DNA from: Psychrobacillus vulpis
GTDB taxonomy: Bacteria > Bacillota > Bacilli > Bacillales_A > Planococcaceae
Assembly (NCBI RefSeq): GCF_006861825.1
Contig: NZ_VDGI01000022.1
Span: 1-53,873 of the forward strand
Reading direction: 5' to 3'
Length of the DNA: 53,873 nucleotides
Shown here piece by piece: positions 27,028-36,438 of the stretch; positions within the stretch are counted from its first letter, which is position 1, and each line of letters begins with the position of its first letter. The notes below the pieces were generated by a model. It ran no database searches, had not been told where the DNA came from, and saw nothing but the letters and a program-made list of their open reading frames with translations. The position numbers and the translations under genes are program-made.

Positions 27028-30000
27028 TTATTTCGCTTCTGCTTTTTCTTTTTTTGCATCTGGTAAAAGAATCATCATTTCTTCTAATACATCGAAAGGA
27101 TTGAACTTAGCTGTTTTGCGTTCATCTATTGTAATGACAAGAGTTGCATTATCCATACCAAATCCAACCGCACGTCCGTACTTCATTGACTTTTCAACAA
27201 GCATGGCACCGTTTATACTCTTTGTTCCTTCCTCGCTGAAACGAATGGAAACAATTTTATTCACTTCTTTAATTGATTCCACTCCTGCATTTTTCCCCCA
27301 AACTTTCATGCGGGCAATTCGCAGTAATTTTTCAGTTTCAAGTGGAAGATCTCCAAAACGATCTTGTAATTCATCTATGAGATCAAAATACTCTTCTTCC
27401 TTATCCATGGCTTTCACACGTTTATACATTTGAATTTTTTGATATCCATCTGGTATATATTCATCTGAAATATAAGCATCTGTTGAAAGTACAATCTCAA
27501 GATCTGGTATATCTTCTTTTTTAGTTCCTGTACGTTTTTCTTCGATTGCATCTTCAAGCATTTGTGTATATAAATCAAAACCAACCGAATCAATAAACCC
27601 ATGTTGTTGAGATCCTAATAAATTTCCTGCTCCTCGAATAGATAGATCCCGCATCGCAATTTTAAATCCAGATCCTAACTCAGTAAACTCTTTAATAGCC
27701 TGTAGTCTCTTTTCAGCGACATCTGTTAAAACCTTATCTCTTTGATGCATTAAATAAGCATATGCCACACGATTAGAGCGCCCTACTCGACCACGTAATT
27801 GATAAAGTTGAGATAATCCCATCTTATCTGCATCGTGAATAATTAGTGTGTTCACGTTAGGAATATCAATACCTGTCTCAATAATCGTAGTTGTAACAAG
27901 AACGTCATATTCACCTTCTAAAAAGCTAATGATTACTGATTCTAACTCTGTTTCAGACATCTGACCATGTGCAAAGCCAACTCTCGCAGATGGAACAAGC
28001 ATTTGAATTTCATCCACTTTACGTGTGATATCCTCCACACGATTGTATAGATAAAATGCCTGTCCGCCTCTTGCTAGTTCTCTTTCAATCGCTTCTCTAA
28101 CTAAGGAACCATTGAATTCCATTACATATGTTTGTACCGGGAAACGATTTTTAGGTGGTGTCTCGATAACCGATAAATCACGTACTCCAATCATCGACAT
28201 GTGTAATGTACGTGGGATCGGTGTAGCTGTTAACGTTAAAACGTCTACATTTGTTTTTAATTGTTTAATTTTTTCTTTATGCTTTACACCAAATCGTTGC
28301 TCCTCATCGACAACTAAAAGACCTAGATCATGATATACAACGTCCTTTGATAATATTCGGTGTGTACCAACTACTACGTCTACCATACCTTTTTTTAGCC
28401 CATTTAATGTTTCTGCTTGTTGTTTTTTGGAACGGAAACGACTTAGCAAACCAACTTCAATTGGAAAATCCTGAAATCGCTCTAACATTGTTTCGTAATG
28501 CTGTTGAGCAAGTATAGTCGTTGGACAAAGGAAAGCAACCTGTTTTCCTTCCATTACTGACTTGAAAGCTGATCGAATAGCTACCTCTGTTTTTCCGTAC
28601 CCAACATCTCCACACACTAGGCGGTCCATTGGTCTTGGCCTTTCCATGTCTTTCTTTACTTCTGCAATCGAACGAAGCTGGTCTTCCGTTTCTTCATAAG
28701 GGAAAGCAGCTTCAAACGAGCGCTGCATATCACCATCTGGCTCAAACGCATATCCAACTTCCGACTCTCGTTTTGCATACAGTTTTATTAACTCATCGGC
28801 TATATCTTGAACAGCAGCTGAAACTTTGGATTTCGTTTTTTTCCAATCTGCTCCACCTAATTTGTGAAGCTTTGGATCTTTTTCTCCTGAAGCAACATAT
28901 TTTTGAATAAGGTCAATTTGATCCACTGGAACAAATAACTTATCCTCACCACGATAACGAATGTGCAAATAATCTTTATGAATACCATTTACTAGAAGCG
29001 TCTCTATTCCGATATACTTCCCAATTCCATGATGAATATGTACGACATTATCCCCAGGCTTTATTTCAGAATAACTTTTAATTCGCTCAGCATTGGTTAC
29101 CTTTTGGGCTCTCGCTTTTTTCTTATGTTTTTGTTTGAACAATTCGGCATCTGTAATTACTGCAATTCGTTGAAGAGGTAATTCAAAACCAGATTCCAAA
29201 TCACCGTCTACTATAAAAATTCCAGAATTTTTCATATCGTCGATGGAAGCACCAATCTTCGAAACTATTTCATAATCTTCAAGAACAGTATGAACCTTCT
29301 GCACACGCTCTTTTCCATCTGCAAGAATAACGACCCGAAACTTCCCTTGTGTAAATCGCTCTATTTCATTTTTCAAGAGATGCATTTGACCATGAAAGTT
29401 TTGCATCGGTTTACAAGAGAAACTAATATTCCTTTTAATCGTTACACCTGAAAATGTTCGAGAAAATAAGGAGAGATACAGTTTTTCACCTGGTAACATT
29501 TGAATGATTTCTTTCAAACTAAAAGAGGGCTTAACATTATGGACTGTCTTTCCTTCTTCCAGCAATGCTAGAAACCAATCATTTTCCTCTCTTTCTAGCG
29601 TTTCAGTAACTTCTTGGATTCTTCCGAGCTCGTCAAATAAAATCATTCCATTTTGATCAAAATAGTTCCCTAAAAAGCTATTACTTTCTTCTAACAGTGA
29701 AACGTACTTCATATATTCTTTTGGTTGTTCACCTTGTTTTAAAAGTTCAATATCATGCTGTATATTTTGATAAAACTGATCTTTCATTTCAGGTATTTTA
29801 ACTTTTTTTAGACTTTCTGCTAACGACTCTTCTAACTTATGCGCAAGTAACTTTTTTTTACTTTCTGTTAGGACATACTCCGTTGCAGGTAATATTCGAA
29901 TATCCTTCAATTTTTCTAACGATCGCTGATCCTCCGCAGAGAATGTACGAATAGAGTCTACTTCGGTGTCAAATAACTCAATACGAATTGGATGTTCTAA

Positions 30001-30561
30001 ATAGAGAGGATATATATCGATAATCCCACCTCTTATAGCAAACTCACCAGGGGCTGTAACCATAGGTTGTCGGACATACCCCATATCCACTAGTCTTTGC
30101 AGCAGTGTTTCTAGTGTTACCTCTTCCCCTTCTGCAATAGAGACTGTACTTTCAAGCCAATCCTTTACAGTTGGCATATGTTTTTTTAATCCTGCAATCG
30201 GTACGATATAAATTCCATTTTTTTTCGTTAACATATGGTCTAATGCTTCAATACGCTGTGCTCGCAGTTCTGGACTTGCAATCGAAATATCTGCAGCGAT
30301 AAGCTCATCTGCAGGATATAGGCGCACTAAATCATCCCCAACTAACTTTACTAAATCCTCTGTCATCTTTTGAGCATGTAGCAAATTAGGTGTGACTATA
30401 AGAATTGCTTTTTTACGTGCACTGTATAGCATTTTACTAAAAACCGCTCTAGCACTTCCAGAGAGACCCGTTAGTAATTGTTGATCTTTACCGCTCTCCA
30501 ATTCTTTCAATAGCTTTTGAATATGTGCATCTTCTATTAATAAATTGCTTAAAAGTTCCAT
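27028..30561 (-). CDS. mfd: Transcription-repair coupling factor Mfd
   Basis: Removes stalled RNA polymerase from lesions and recruits UvrAB. 1177 aa from the ATG at 30561, the same length as B. subtilis Mfd. Order: N-terminal UvrB-homology region (LTGLSGSARAVF), RNA-polymerase-binding CarD-like domain (about 490-560; GDNVVHIHHGIGKYIGIE), RecG-type helicase with Walker A GDVGYGKT (about 653), DEEQ box (about 750), and the TRG/C-terminal domain. GGGGG lies 9 bp upstream; a longer frame to 30609 lacks a ribosome site. It follows fin's terminator. Confidence 0.97.
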   Translation of the reverse strand: MELLSNLLIEDAHIQKLLKELESGKDQQLLTGLSGSARAVFSKMLYSARKKAILIVTPNLLHAQKMTEDLVKLVGDDLVRLYPADELIAADISIASPELRAQRIEALDHMLTKKNGIYIVPIAGLKKHMPTVKDWLESTVSIAEGEEVTLETLLQRLVDMGYVRQPMVTAPGEFAIRGGIIDIYPLYLEHPIRIELFDTEVDSIRTFSAEDQRSLEKLKDIRILPATEYVLTESKKKLLAHKLEESLAESLKKVKIPEMKDQFYQNIQHDIELLKQGEQPKEYMKYVSLLEESNSFLGNYFDQNGMILFDELGRIQEVTETLEREENDWFLALLEEGKTVHNVKPSFSLKEIIQMLPGEKLYLSLFSRTFSGVTIKRNISFSCKPMQNFHGQMHLLKNEIERFTQGKFRVVILADGKERVQKVHTVLEDYEIVSKIGASIDDMKNSGIFIVDGDLESGFELPLQRIAVITDAELFKQKHKKKARAQKVTNAERIKSYSEIKPGDNVVHIHHGIGKYIGIETLLVNGIHKDYLHIRYRGEDKLFVPVDQIDLIQKYVASGEKDPKLHKLGGADWKKTKSKVSAAVQDIADELIKLYAKRESEVGYAFEPDGDMQRSFEAAFPYEETEDQLRSIAEVKKDMERPRPMDRLVCGDVGYGKTEVAIRSAFKSVMEGKQVAFLCPTTILAQQHYETMLERFQDFPIEVGLLSRFRSKKQQAETLNGLKKGMVDVVVGTHRILSKDVVYHDLGLLVVDEEQRFGVKHKEKIKQLKTNVDVLTLTATPIPRTLHMSMIGVRDLSVIETPPKNRFPVQTYVMEFNGSLVREAIERELARGGQAFYLYNRVEDITRKVDEIQMLVPSARVGFAHGQMSETELESVIISFLEGEYDVLVTTTIIETGIDIPNVNTLIIHDADKMGLSQLYQLRGRVGRSNRVAYAYLMHQRDKVLTDVAEKRLQAIKEFTELGSGFKIAMRDLSIRGAGNLLGSQQHGFIDSVGFDLYTQMLEDAIEEKRTGTKKEDIPDLEIVLSTDAYISDEYIPDGYQKIQMYKRVKAMDKEEEYFDLIDELQDRFGDLPLETEKLLRIARMKVWGKNAGVESIKEVNKIVSIRFSEEGTKSINGAMLVEKSMKYGRAVGFGMDNATLVITIDERKTAKFNPFDVLEEMMILLPDAKKEKAEAK

Positions 30562-30616
30562 TTCAAACCCCCGCTCTTCAAATGCATATGCATTTTTAAC
30601 TGATAACATCCAAACA

Positions 30617-30650
30617 GAAAAAGGCTTTGTGCACGATATCGTGCCAAAGC
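30617..30650 (-). terminator. Terminator after fin
   Basis: Minus-strand GCTTTGGCACGATATCGTGCACAAAGC region, two stacked stems, then CTTTTTC. Confidence 0.85.
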
Positions 30651-30654
30651 AACT

Positions 30655-30885
30655 TTACTGTATCCACTTTTTTAACGCATAATAATTAGGAAATTTTTGA
30701 AGTGAACTTTGACACTCTTCACAAATACACTGTACAGTGTAATCTCCTGATGCTCCATGTTCTATATAAAGTTCTTGTTCATCAACTGTAATATCATTTT
30801 TTTGTAAAAAATGCTCATCGATCGAATCTAACGGCAATTGTCCTATCTCCGTTTCACAATGGCGGCATTTATAACGAATCGGCAT
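30655..30885 (-). CDS. fin: Anti-sigma factor Fin (YabK)
   Basis: 76-aa zinc-binding protein that inhibits SigF and helps switch the forespore to SigG in B. subtilis. Two CxxC pairs are seen: KCRHCE (residues 6-9) and CICEEC (about 54-59). AAAGGAGG precedes the ATG at 30885. It lies between pth and mfd as in B. subtilis, closed by its own terminator. Confidence 0.93.
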   Translation of the reverse strand: MPIRYKCRHCETEIGQLPLDSIDEHFLQKNDITVDEQELYIEHGASGDYTVQCICEECQSSLQKFPNYYALKKWIQ

Positions 30886-30907
30886 GCCTAAAACCTCCTT
30901 TTTAGGA

Positions 30908-30937
30908 AGTATAGGCCTTAGACTTAAAATTTATGCA
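30908..30937 (-). promoter_or_regulatory. Possible forespore promoter of fin
   Basis: Minus strand: TGCATA (30932-30937, overlapping the pth stop), 17-nt spacer, CTATACT (30908-30914). It resembles SigF/SigG sites but the -10 is off consensus. Confidence 0.35.
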
Positions 30938-31494
30938 CCATTAAAGTTATTCATCACTTCTAAAAAGCTTTTCGACATCCACGCTTCACAAGCATCTGCA
31001 CTTTTCTTCACAGCATGCTCTATATCCGTTTTTTCTTCTTCATTAAATCTAGATAATACATAGTCAGGAACCTTCATTCCGTTCTTAGGTCGATCAATGC
31101 CAATACGAATCCGATTAAATTCTTGTGTACCTAAGTGTTGAATAATGGATTTAATACCATTATGTCCTCCTGCACTTCCTTTTTGACGGAGACGTAGTTT
31201 TCCAGCCTGTAAATCTAGATCATCATAAATTACAACAATTTCTTCGTCTTCTACATCAAAATAATCCATCATAGGTACAATGCATTCACCAGATAAATTC
31301 ATATATGTTAATGGCTTTAAAAGCATTACTTTTTCTGTACCAATATGTGAGATGCCATACATACCATTAAATTTCGATTGAGTAAGAGGAATATTTAATC
31401 GTTTTGCTAATTCATCTATTACATGAAATCCGATATTGTGTCTTGTTGCTTCATATTGCTTTCCTGGATTCCCAAGACCGATAATGATTTTCAT
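30931..31494 (-). CDS. pth: Peptidyl-tRNA hydrolase
   Basis: Recycles peptidyl-tRNA released from stalled ribosomes; known in B. subtilis as spoVC from a sporulation mutant. 187 aa from the ATG at 31494 ([14 protein letters not shown]). The catalytic His is in TRHNIGFHV (about 20), with the conserved [10 protein letters not shown] and [29 protein letters not shown] lies upstream; an eight-codon extension in the open frame is unneeded. Confidence 0.96.
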   Translation of the reverse strand: MKIIIGLGNPGKQYEATRHNIGFHVIDELAKRLNIPLTQSKFNGMYGISHIGTEKVMLLKPLTYMNLSGECIVPMMDYFDVEDEEIVVIYDDLDLQAGKLRLRQKGSAGGHNGIKSIIQHLGTQEFNRIRIGIDRPKNGMKVPDYVLSRFNEEEKTDIEHAVKKSADACEAWMSKSFLEVMNNFNGA

Positions 31495-31587
31495 TCGTTT
31501 CCATTCCTTTAAATACATATTTCATCTATTTTAGCATATCCAAGAGAAAAAGTAGCAGGATCAGCCAGAACTGATACTGAACTTTCA

Positions 31588-31620
31588 AGAAAAAAGAGAT
31601 TGCCTATAGACAATCTCTTT
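31588..31620 (-). terminator. Terminator after ctc
   Basis: Minus-strand AAAGAGATTG-TCTATAGG-CAATCTCTTT then TTTTC. Confidence 0.88.
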
Positions 31621-31626
31621 TGTACA

Positions 31627-32238
31627 TTATTCTTCTGTTGGTGTTTCTTCTTTGGTTTCGGTTTCTTCGGTTTCTTCGGTTTCTTCAATTTCTTCTTCTA
31701 CACGAGGAGCTGATACAGTTACTAGTGTATAGTCATCTTCATTTACAAGAGTATAATTTATTTTGTCTCGAACATCCGCAATAGTTAATGTATCCCCAAT
31801 AGCCATTTGCGACACATCTACTTCAATACTCTCTGGAATATCAGATGGTTTTACAGTTATCGTCACTTCTCGATTTGGCTGTTGAAGTATTCCACCTTCG
31901 GAGACACCTATCGAATCACCCGTAATATTTACGAGTACGTTTACTTCAAGTTCTTCTTTCATGTTAATCGCTAGAAAGTCTGCATGAATCATTTGACCCT
32001 TTAGAATATTCATTTGGTAATCATTCATAACAACATTGACAGGTTCCCCGTCTACCTCTAGCTTCATAACACCATTACGACCAACTTCTCGAAGTGTTTT
32101 TGCCAAGTCTTTTTCATCTACTGCAATTGGTTGTGACTCCATTTCAAAACCATAAACAACTGCCGGGATGAAGCCATTTTTTCTCAAACTTGCATTTTCT
32201 TTATGTGCACGTTTTTTCGCTTTCACTAAAGTACTCAT
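31627..32238 (-). CDS. ctc: General stress protein Ctc, ribosomal protein L25/TL5 family
   Basis: 203 aa: N-terminal L25-type 5S-rRNA-binding domain (about 1-92; KAKKRAHKENASLRKNGFIPAVVYG) and a C-terminal TL5 beta domain. The last ~20 residues are a very acidic Glu/Thr tail built from repeated EET/EE, coded by a near-tandem TTCTTCGGTT tract (31650-31695) that may vary in length. Ctc joins the ribosome under stress; a SigB promoter lies directly upstream. Confidence 0.94.
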   Translation of the reverse strand: MSTLVKAKKRAHKENASLRKNGFIPAVVYGFEMESQPIAVDEKDLAKTLREVGRNGVMKLEVDGEPVNVVMNDYQMNILKGQMIHADFLAINMKEELEVNVLVNITGDSIGVSEGGILQQPNREVTITVKPSDIPESIEVDVSQMAIGDTLTIADVRDKINYTLVNEDDYTLVTVSAPRVEEEIEETEETEETETKEETPTEE

Positions 32239-32271
32239 AAATCATCCTCCTGTAGGTTACTAATTAGATGT

Positions 32272-32297
32272 ATACCCACATAGAGGATGTTTCAAAC
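32272..32297 (-). promoter_or_regulatory. SigB promoter of ctc
   Basis: Minus strand: GTTTGA (32292-32297), 14-nt spacer, GGGTAT (32272-32277), matching the SigB consensus GTTT / GGGTAT. B. subtilis ctc is a classic SigB gene. Confidence 0.85.
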
Positions 32298-32306
32298 ATA
32301 TTAAGA

Positions 32307-33266
32307 TCAATCAAATAGTGTACTTACTGATTTCTCCTCAAAAACACGGACAATTGCATCTCCTAATAATTTTGCTACTGATAGCTCTTTAATTTTTGGA
32401 GAGTATTTTTCTTCTGGCAATTGGATGGAATTTGTAATAACTAATTCTTTAATAACAGAATTATCAATACGCTCTATTGCTGGACCTGATAATACTGGAT
32501 GTGTACAGCATGCGTAAACTTCTTTTGCACCGCTTTCCATTAATGCTTGTGCTGCTATAGAAATAGTCCCTGCAGTATCAATTATGTCATCAATTAATAT
32601 AGCAGTCTTCCCTTCTACGTTACCTACAATGTTCATTACTTCTGCAACGTTTGGACGTGGACGGCGTTTATCGATAATTGCAATTGGTGTTTTCAAACGG
32701 TCTGCCATTTTACGTGCTCTCGTAACCCCACCATGGTCTGGAGATACTATAACTACTTCTGATGGATCTAAGTTTTTGCTTAAGAAATAGTCAGATAAAA
32801 TTGGAACAGCTACTAAATGGTCTATTGGAATATCAAAGAATCCTTGAATCTGAGGTGCATGTAAATCTAAAACAATAGCTCTTGTTGCTCCTGCTGTTGT
32901 TAATAAATTCGCAACAAGCTTAGCAGTAATTGGTTCACGAGCTCGTGCTTTACGATCTTGACGTGCATAGCCATAGTAAGGCAATACGACACTAACTGTG
33001 CGTGCAGAAGCACGTTTTACTGCATCTAGCATTATTAATAATTCCATAATATGCTCATTTACAGGACCTGAAGTTGATTGAACGATAAATACGTCACAGC
33101 CACGAATACTTTCATCGATATTGATTTGGACTTCCCCATCACTAAATCTAGTAACAGTGCTTTTTCCTAGTGGAACTCCTACTTCTCTAGCGATTTCTTC
33201 GGCTAATTTTTTGTTAGAATTTAAAGTAAATATTTTCAACTTCGAATTTGCATATTGTTCTGCCAT
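32307..33266 (-). CDS. prs: Ribose-phosphate pyrophosphokinase (PRPP synthetase)
   Basis: Makes PRPP from ribose-5-phosphate and ATP for purine, pyrimidine, histidine and tryptophan synthesis. 319 aa, class I. PRPP motif [12 protein letters not shown] (about 221-232), flexible loop and phosphate site [19 protein letters not shown], and the KRRPRPN segment are intact. AGGAGGATTATC precedes the ATG. Operon glmU-prs with a 22-bp gap; ctc downstream also has its own promoter. Confidence 0.97.
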   Translation of the reverse strand: MAEQYANSKLKIFTLNSNKKLAEEIAREVGVPLGKSTVTRFSDGEVQINIDESIRGCDVFIVQSTSGPVNEHIMELLIMLDAVKRASARTVSVVLPYYGYARQDRKARAREPITAKLVANLLTTAGATRAIVLDLHAPQIQGFFDIPIDHLVAVPILSDYFLSKNLDPSEVVIVSPDHGGVTRARKMADRLKTPIAIIDKRRPRPNVAEVMNIVGNVEGKTAILIDDIIDTAGTISIAAQALMESGAKEVYACCTHPVLSGPAIERIDNSVIKELVITNSIQLPEEKYSPKIKELSVAKLLGDAIVRVFEEKSVSTLFD

Positions 33267-33288
33267 GATAATCCTCCTGAGGAATGGG

Positions 33289-34659
33289 TTATTTTAGTTT
33301 TAGTTTGTTTGCATAACCGTCTTTGTTTTCTTGTCGAGCACGACCTATAGCGAGCGCCTCACCTGGTACATCTTTTGTAATGGTAGACCCTGCAGCTACG
33401 TATGCTTTGTTTCCGATAGTGACCGGTGCGATTAAATTGGAGTTACAACCAACAAAAGCATCATCTTCAATTGTAGTGACAAATTTGTTTTTACCATCGT
33501 AGTTTACAGTAATTGTCCCGCATCCAATATTTACATTTGAACCAATAGACGCGTCTCCCATGTAGCTTAAATGAGAAATCTTACTTCCATTCCCTACTGT
33601 CGATTTTTTCACTTCAACAAAATTACCTATTTTCACATCATTTCCGACTTCTGATTGCGGTCGAATATGTGCAAACGGACCAATTGCTGTATGGTCACCG
33701 ACTTCGCTGGATAATACAACAGATGAATGGATTGTTGTTCCATTCCCAACAACACTTGAGACGATATGACTGTTTGGACCAATCATACAGTTTTCTCCAA
33801 TTGTAGTTTTTCCTTCGATAATAACTCCTGGTTGAATAACCGTATCTGCACCAATCACTGCATCGCTACTAATGTATGTATTTTGAGGATCAATGATTGT
33901 TACGCCTTCACGCATATGGTGATAAGCAATACGAGATCGCATAATTTGTTCTGCTTGAGAAAGTGCAATTCGATCGTTTACTCCAAGAATTTCGTCAAAA
34001 TCCTTTGCTGCGAAAGCAGAAATAATTTCGCCTTCTTTTTGTAAAATCTCGATTACGTCCGGTAAATAATATTCACCTTGCGCATTTTCATTTTTTACTA
34101 ATTTTAACGATTTAAACAATGCTTCATTATCGAAACAATAAGTACCAGAGTTAATCTCTCTTACAAGCTGTTCTTCATCTGAAGCATCTTTTTGTTCTAC
34201 GATGCTTTTTACATGACCATCTTCTGCACGAATAATTCTTCCATATCCAGTCGGATCATTCGCAATTGCAGTTAAAATGGTTGCTTTCGCTCCCGTTTGT
34301 TTATGATGATTTAATAAATCATTCATTGTTTCCGAGGTAATAAGTGGTGTGTCTCCACATATGACAATCGTTGTTCCAGAAAGGTTAGCAAGTATGTCTT
34401 CCGCTTGTATAACCGCATGCGCAGTACCAAGTTGCTCTGCTTGAAGTGCATATTCACTTCTGCTACCAAGTTCGCTTTGCACTGTCTCTGCTCCGTGGCC
34501 AACGACTGTTACAATTTTTTCAACGCCTAGCTTTTCCATATTTTCTACAACATGTTCAACCATCGGCTTCCCACATACAGGATGCAGTACTTTATATAGA
34601 CTAGACTTCATACGAGTTCCTTTACCAGCAGCTAATACAACCGCATAAGTATTTGTCAT
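33289..34659 (-). CDS. glmU: Bifunctional GlcN-1-P acetyltransferase / GlcNAc-1-P uridyltransferase
   Basis: Two steps to UDP-GlcNAc for cell wall synthesis. 456 aa. The N-terminal pyrophosphorylase domain has [20 protein letters not shown] (Lys/Arg substrate site) and VICGDTPLI. From about 250, hexapeptide repeats form the left-handed beta helix of the acetyltransferase ([29 protein letters not shown]). GGAGGGAAG lies upstream. Promoter at 34698-34726. Confidence 0.97.
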   Translation of the reverse strand: MTNTYAVVLAAGKGTRMKSSLYKVLHPVCGKPMVEHVVENMEKLGVEKIVTVVGHGAETVQSELGSRSEYALQAEQLGTAHAVIQAEDILANLSGTTIVICGDTPLITSETMNDLLNHHKQTGAKATILTAIANDPTGYGRIIRAEDGHVKSIVEQKDASDEEQLVREINSGTYCFDNEALFKSLKLVKNENAQGEYYLPDVIEILQKEGEIISAFAAKDFDEILGVNDRIALSQAEQIMRSRIAYHHMREGVTIIDPQNTYISSDAVIGADTVIQPGVIIEGKTTIGENCMIGPNSHIVSSVVGNGTTIHSSVVLSSEVGDHTAIGPFAHIRPQSEVGNDVKIGNFVEVKKSTVGNGSKISHLSYMGDASIGSNVNIGCGTITVNYDGKNKFVTTIEDDAFVGCNSNLIAPVTIGNKAYVAAGSTITKDVPGEALAIGRARQENKDGYANKLKLK

Positions 34660-34697
34660 TCTCCGTCTTCCCTCCAGTGGGCTAATTTCCTCTTTTG

Positions 34698-34726
34698 ACT
34701 ATAGCGGAAATGAAACGATTTTTCAA
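34698..34726 (-). promoter_or_regulatory. glmU promoter (SigA)
   Basis: Minus strand: TTGAAA (34721-34726), 17-nt spacer, TATAGT (34698-34703), about 40 bp before the glmU start. Confidence 0.78.
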
Positions 34727-34782
34727 GGAAATATCTCTTGACAAGTACATGACAAAACAAGTAATATAATTAACTTTTATTC

Positions 34783-34816
34783 ACAAAAAAACCATTTCTA
34801 ATATAGAAATGGTTTT
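34783..34816 (-). terminator. Terminator after spoVG
   Basis: Minus-strand perfect AAACCATTTCTA/TAGAAATGGTTT stem, short loop, T run. Confidence 0.9.
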
Positions 34817-34883
34817 ACTAGAAAAATAACTATTTAAATGTAGGAGACAAATAGACTCCTTAATAAGGCGGACTTCCTAGTTA

Positions 34884-35171
34884 TTAATAGCTAGCTTCTG
34901 CAATTTGTTCCTCCTGATCGCTGCTTAAATGATAAGCATATAGTACCGCTTCTTGAATTTTTGTCCGGGTTCCAGAATTTATTGGATGTGCTATATCTCT
35001 AAATTCACCTTCTGGAGTTCTTTTACTTGGCATTGCAACAAATAATCCCGTATTCCCGTCAATAACTCGAATATCATGTACAACAAATTCGTTGTCCAGT
35101 GTAATGGAAGCGATAGCCCTCATACGACCATCTGATAATACTCTGCGTAATCTCACGTCAGTTACTTCCAT
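34884..35171 (-). CDS. spoVG: Septation/sporulation regulator SpoVG
   Basis: 95-aa conserved protein, a site-specific nucleic-acid-binding regulator in Staphylococcus and Listeria; in Bacillus it affects asymmetric septation. The opening [26 protein letters not shown] and [17 protein letters not shown] segment are nearly invariant. GGTGAGGAA precedes the ATG at 35171. A SigH promoter and AT-rich sequence upstream fit the known SigH/AbrB control. Confidence 0.96.
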   Translation of the reverse strand: MEVTDVRLRRVLSDGRMRAIASITLDNEFVVHDIRVIDGNTGLFVAMPSKRTPEGEFRDIAHPINSGTRTKIQEAVLYAYHLSSDQEEQIAEASY

Positions 35172-35218
35172 TTCCTCACCAACCCCCTCTTCATAGTTGC
35201 AAAAACTCTCATACTACT

Positions 35219-35243
35219 ATTCCACAAAACTTTTTTATCTCCT
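35219..35243 (-). promoter_or_regulatory. SigH promoter of spoVG
   Basis: Minus strand: -35 AGGAGAT (35237-35243), 13 nt, -10 ending GGAAT (within 35219-35225, GTGGAAT). It matches the SigH consensus AGGAWWT / GAAT. The AT-rich block at 35245-35290 is a plausible AbrB-binding region, as in B. subtilis. Confidence 0.8.
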
Positions 35244-35505
35244 TCTTTTTTACAATAATTTTTTTAATATTATAATTAATATATTTACCATCTCGTCACC
35301 AATATTTTTTTGTATAAAAAAAACATGTTTTCCAAAGAAAACTTGCCATATAGAATACAAATGACTTTTAGGATTGTTGGACATTTCTGAAACTCTCAAT
35401 CAATGATTGAAGTATGGGACTATAGTACATATGTTCAATAACCACACGAGCCTAGCGAGGCCACTGAAATGCTGTCTATTTCTAGGTTACACTTTTTCAT
35501 TTCTA

Positions 35506-35620
35506 GAAAATCGTTGAAAAAGGCGACACTCCTGCGGGATTAGCGTTAGTCGAAGACCCCACAGCGCAGCGAGGAGACTGAGGCAACGCCCGCGGAAAGG
35601 GAGCCGTTTCAACGATTTTC
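35506..35620. repeat. 115-bp element with 14-bp terminal inverted repeats, copy 1
   Basis: Ends are GAAAATCGTTGAAA and its exact complement TTTCAACGATTTTC. Inside, GC-rich segments pair in order (GGC/GCC, TGCGGG/CCCGCG, GCGTT/AACGC, AGTC/GACT), so one strand can fold into a single long hairpin. No ORF. MITE-like or structured-RNA-like. Confidence 0.88.
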
Positions 35621-35720
35621 TTATTTATTGGAATATTGTATAACCCCATCTGGATGCATGAGCGTAGCGAAGGTACTAAAAAACTGTCTATTTTTTAATG
35701 TAAATACTTTTTCATCCCTA

Positions 35721-35835
35721 GAAAATCGTTGAAAAAGGCGACACTCCTGCGGGATTAGCGTTAGTCGAAGACCCCACAGCGAAGCGAGGAGACTGAGGCA
35801 ACGCCCGCGGAAAGGGAGCCGTTTCAACGATTTTC
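35721..35835. repeat. 115-bp element with 14-bp terminal inverted repeats, copy 2
   Basis: Differs from copy 1 at a single base (CAGCGAAGC for CAGCGCAGC), 215 bp away. The flanks are also related but much more diverged, for example CTGTCTATTT and ACTTTTTCAT before each copy. Confidence 0.88.
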
Positions 35836-35869
35836 TTATTTTTTTGATATTGTACAACGTCGAATTATA

Positions 35870-35945
35870 GGGACTTTTTCAGAGCCCAAAACGCAGCGAG
35901 GAGGACCCTTGGCGGTTCGTCCGCGGAAAGCGTGTAGCTTTTTTC
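35870..35945. repeat. Decayed relative of the 115-bp element
   Basis: It shares ACTTTTTCA at the start (35873) and the core motifs CGCAGCGAGGAG and CCGCGGAAAG with the two intact copies, but lacks the terminal inverted repeats. ACTTTTTCAGAGCCC also occurs at about 16188-16202. Confidence 0.6.
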
Positions 35946-35979
35946 GGAAAATCAACTAGTATTCATTCAATTTTATAAG

Positions 35980-36027
35980 AAAAAAGACTGTAGAAAAACT
36001 CAATTTTATCGAGTTTTTCTACAGTCT
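35980..36027 (-). terminator. Terminator after ridA
   Basis: Minus-strand perfect 17-bp stem (AGACTGTAGAAAAACTC and complement) with a short loop and TTTTT. Unusually strong. Confidence 0.92.
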
Positions 36028-36066
36028 GACATGTTTTTTCCAAAGAAAATACGCCTTTTATTCAGT

Positions 36067-36438
36067 TTAAATAACTGCTATTACTTCAATTTCAACTTTC
36101 ACATCTTTTGGAAGTCTCGCTACTTCTACTGCAGAACGAGCCGGTTTATGACCTGCAAAATGCTTTTCATACGCTTCGTTAAACTCTGCAAAATCATTCA
36201 TATCTTTTAAAAACACTAATGTTTTGACAACTTTTGATAAAGATGTTCCTGCTTCTGTAAGTACTGCATCTAAATTCGCAAATACTTGTTCTGTTTGTTC
36301 CGTAATAGATCCTTCTACTACCTCTCCCTGGGGAGTTAGCGGAATTTGACCTGAACTGTAAAACATTCCATTTACTACAATTCCTTGTACATATGGTCCG
36401 ATAGCTGCAGGAGCTTTAGTTGTTGAAACTGCTTTCAT
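36067..36438 (-). CDS. ridA: Enamine/imine deaminase RidA (YabJ)
   Basis: Hydrolyses reactive 2-aminoacrylate-type intermediates; in B. subtilis YabJ is also linked to purR-regulated purine genes. 123 aa of the YjgF/RidA family: [11 protein letters not shown] at the N-terminus and the substrate-binding Arg in [15 protein letters not shown] (about 106). It overlaps the purR end by 23 bp; the operon purR-ridA is conserved. Confidence 0.95.
   Translation of the reverse strand: MKAVSTTKAPAAIGPYVQGIVVNGMFYSSGQIPLTPQGEVVEGSITEQTEQVFANLDAVLTEAGTSLSKVVKTLVFLKDMNDFAEFNEAYEKHFAGHKPARSAVEVARLPKDVKVEIEVIAVI

Larger units (their letters stand above)
35245..36066. other. ~820-bp gene-free region between spoVG and ridA with mobile-type repeats
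   Basis: No credible gene. From left: the AT-rich spoVG upstream region, two tandem ~215-bp units each carrying one 115-bp TIR element, a third decayed unit at about 35870-35945 (ACTTTTTCAGAGCCC and CCGCGGAAAGCG), then the ridA terminator. A 78-codon open frame on the minus strand over copy 2 is not a gene. Confidence 0.8.

Noticed and set aside
35621-35857. 78-aa open frame between spoVG and ridA
   Set aside because: It lies across the second 115-bp structured element, has no ribosome site and no family resemblance.
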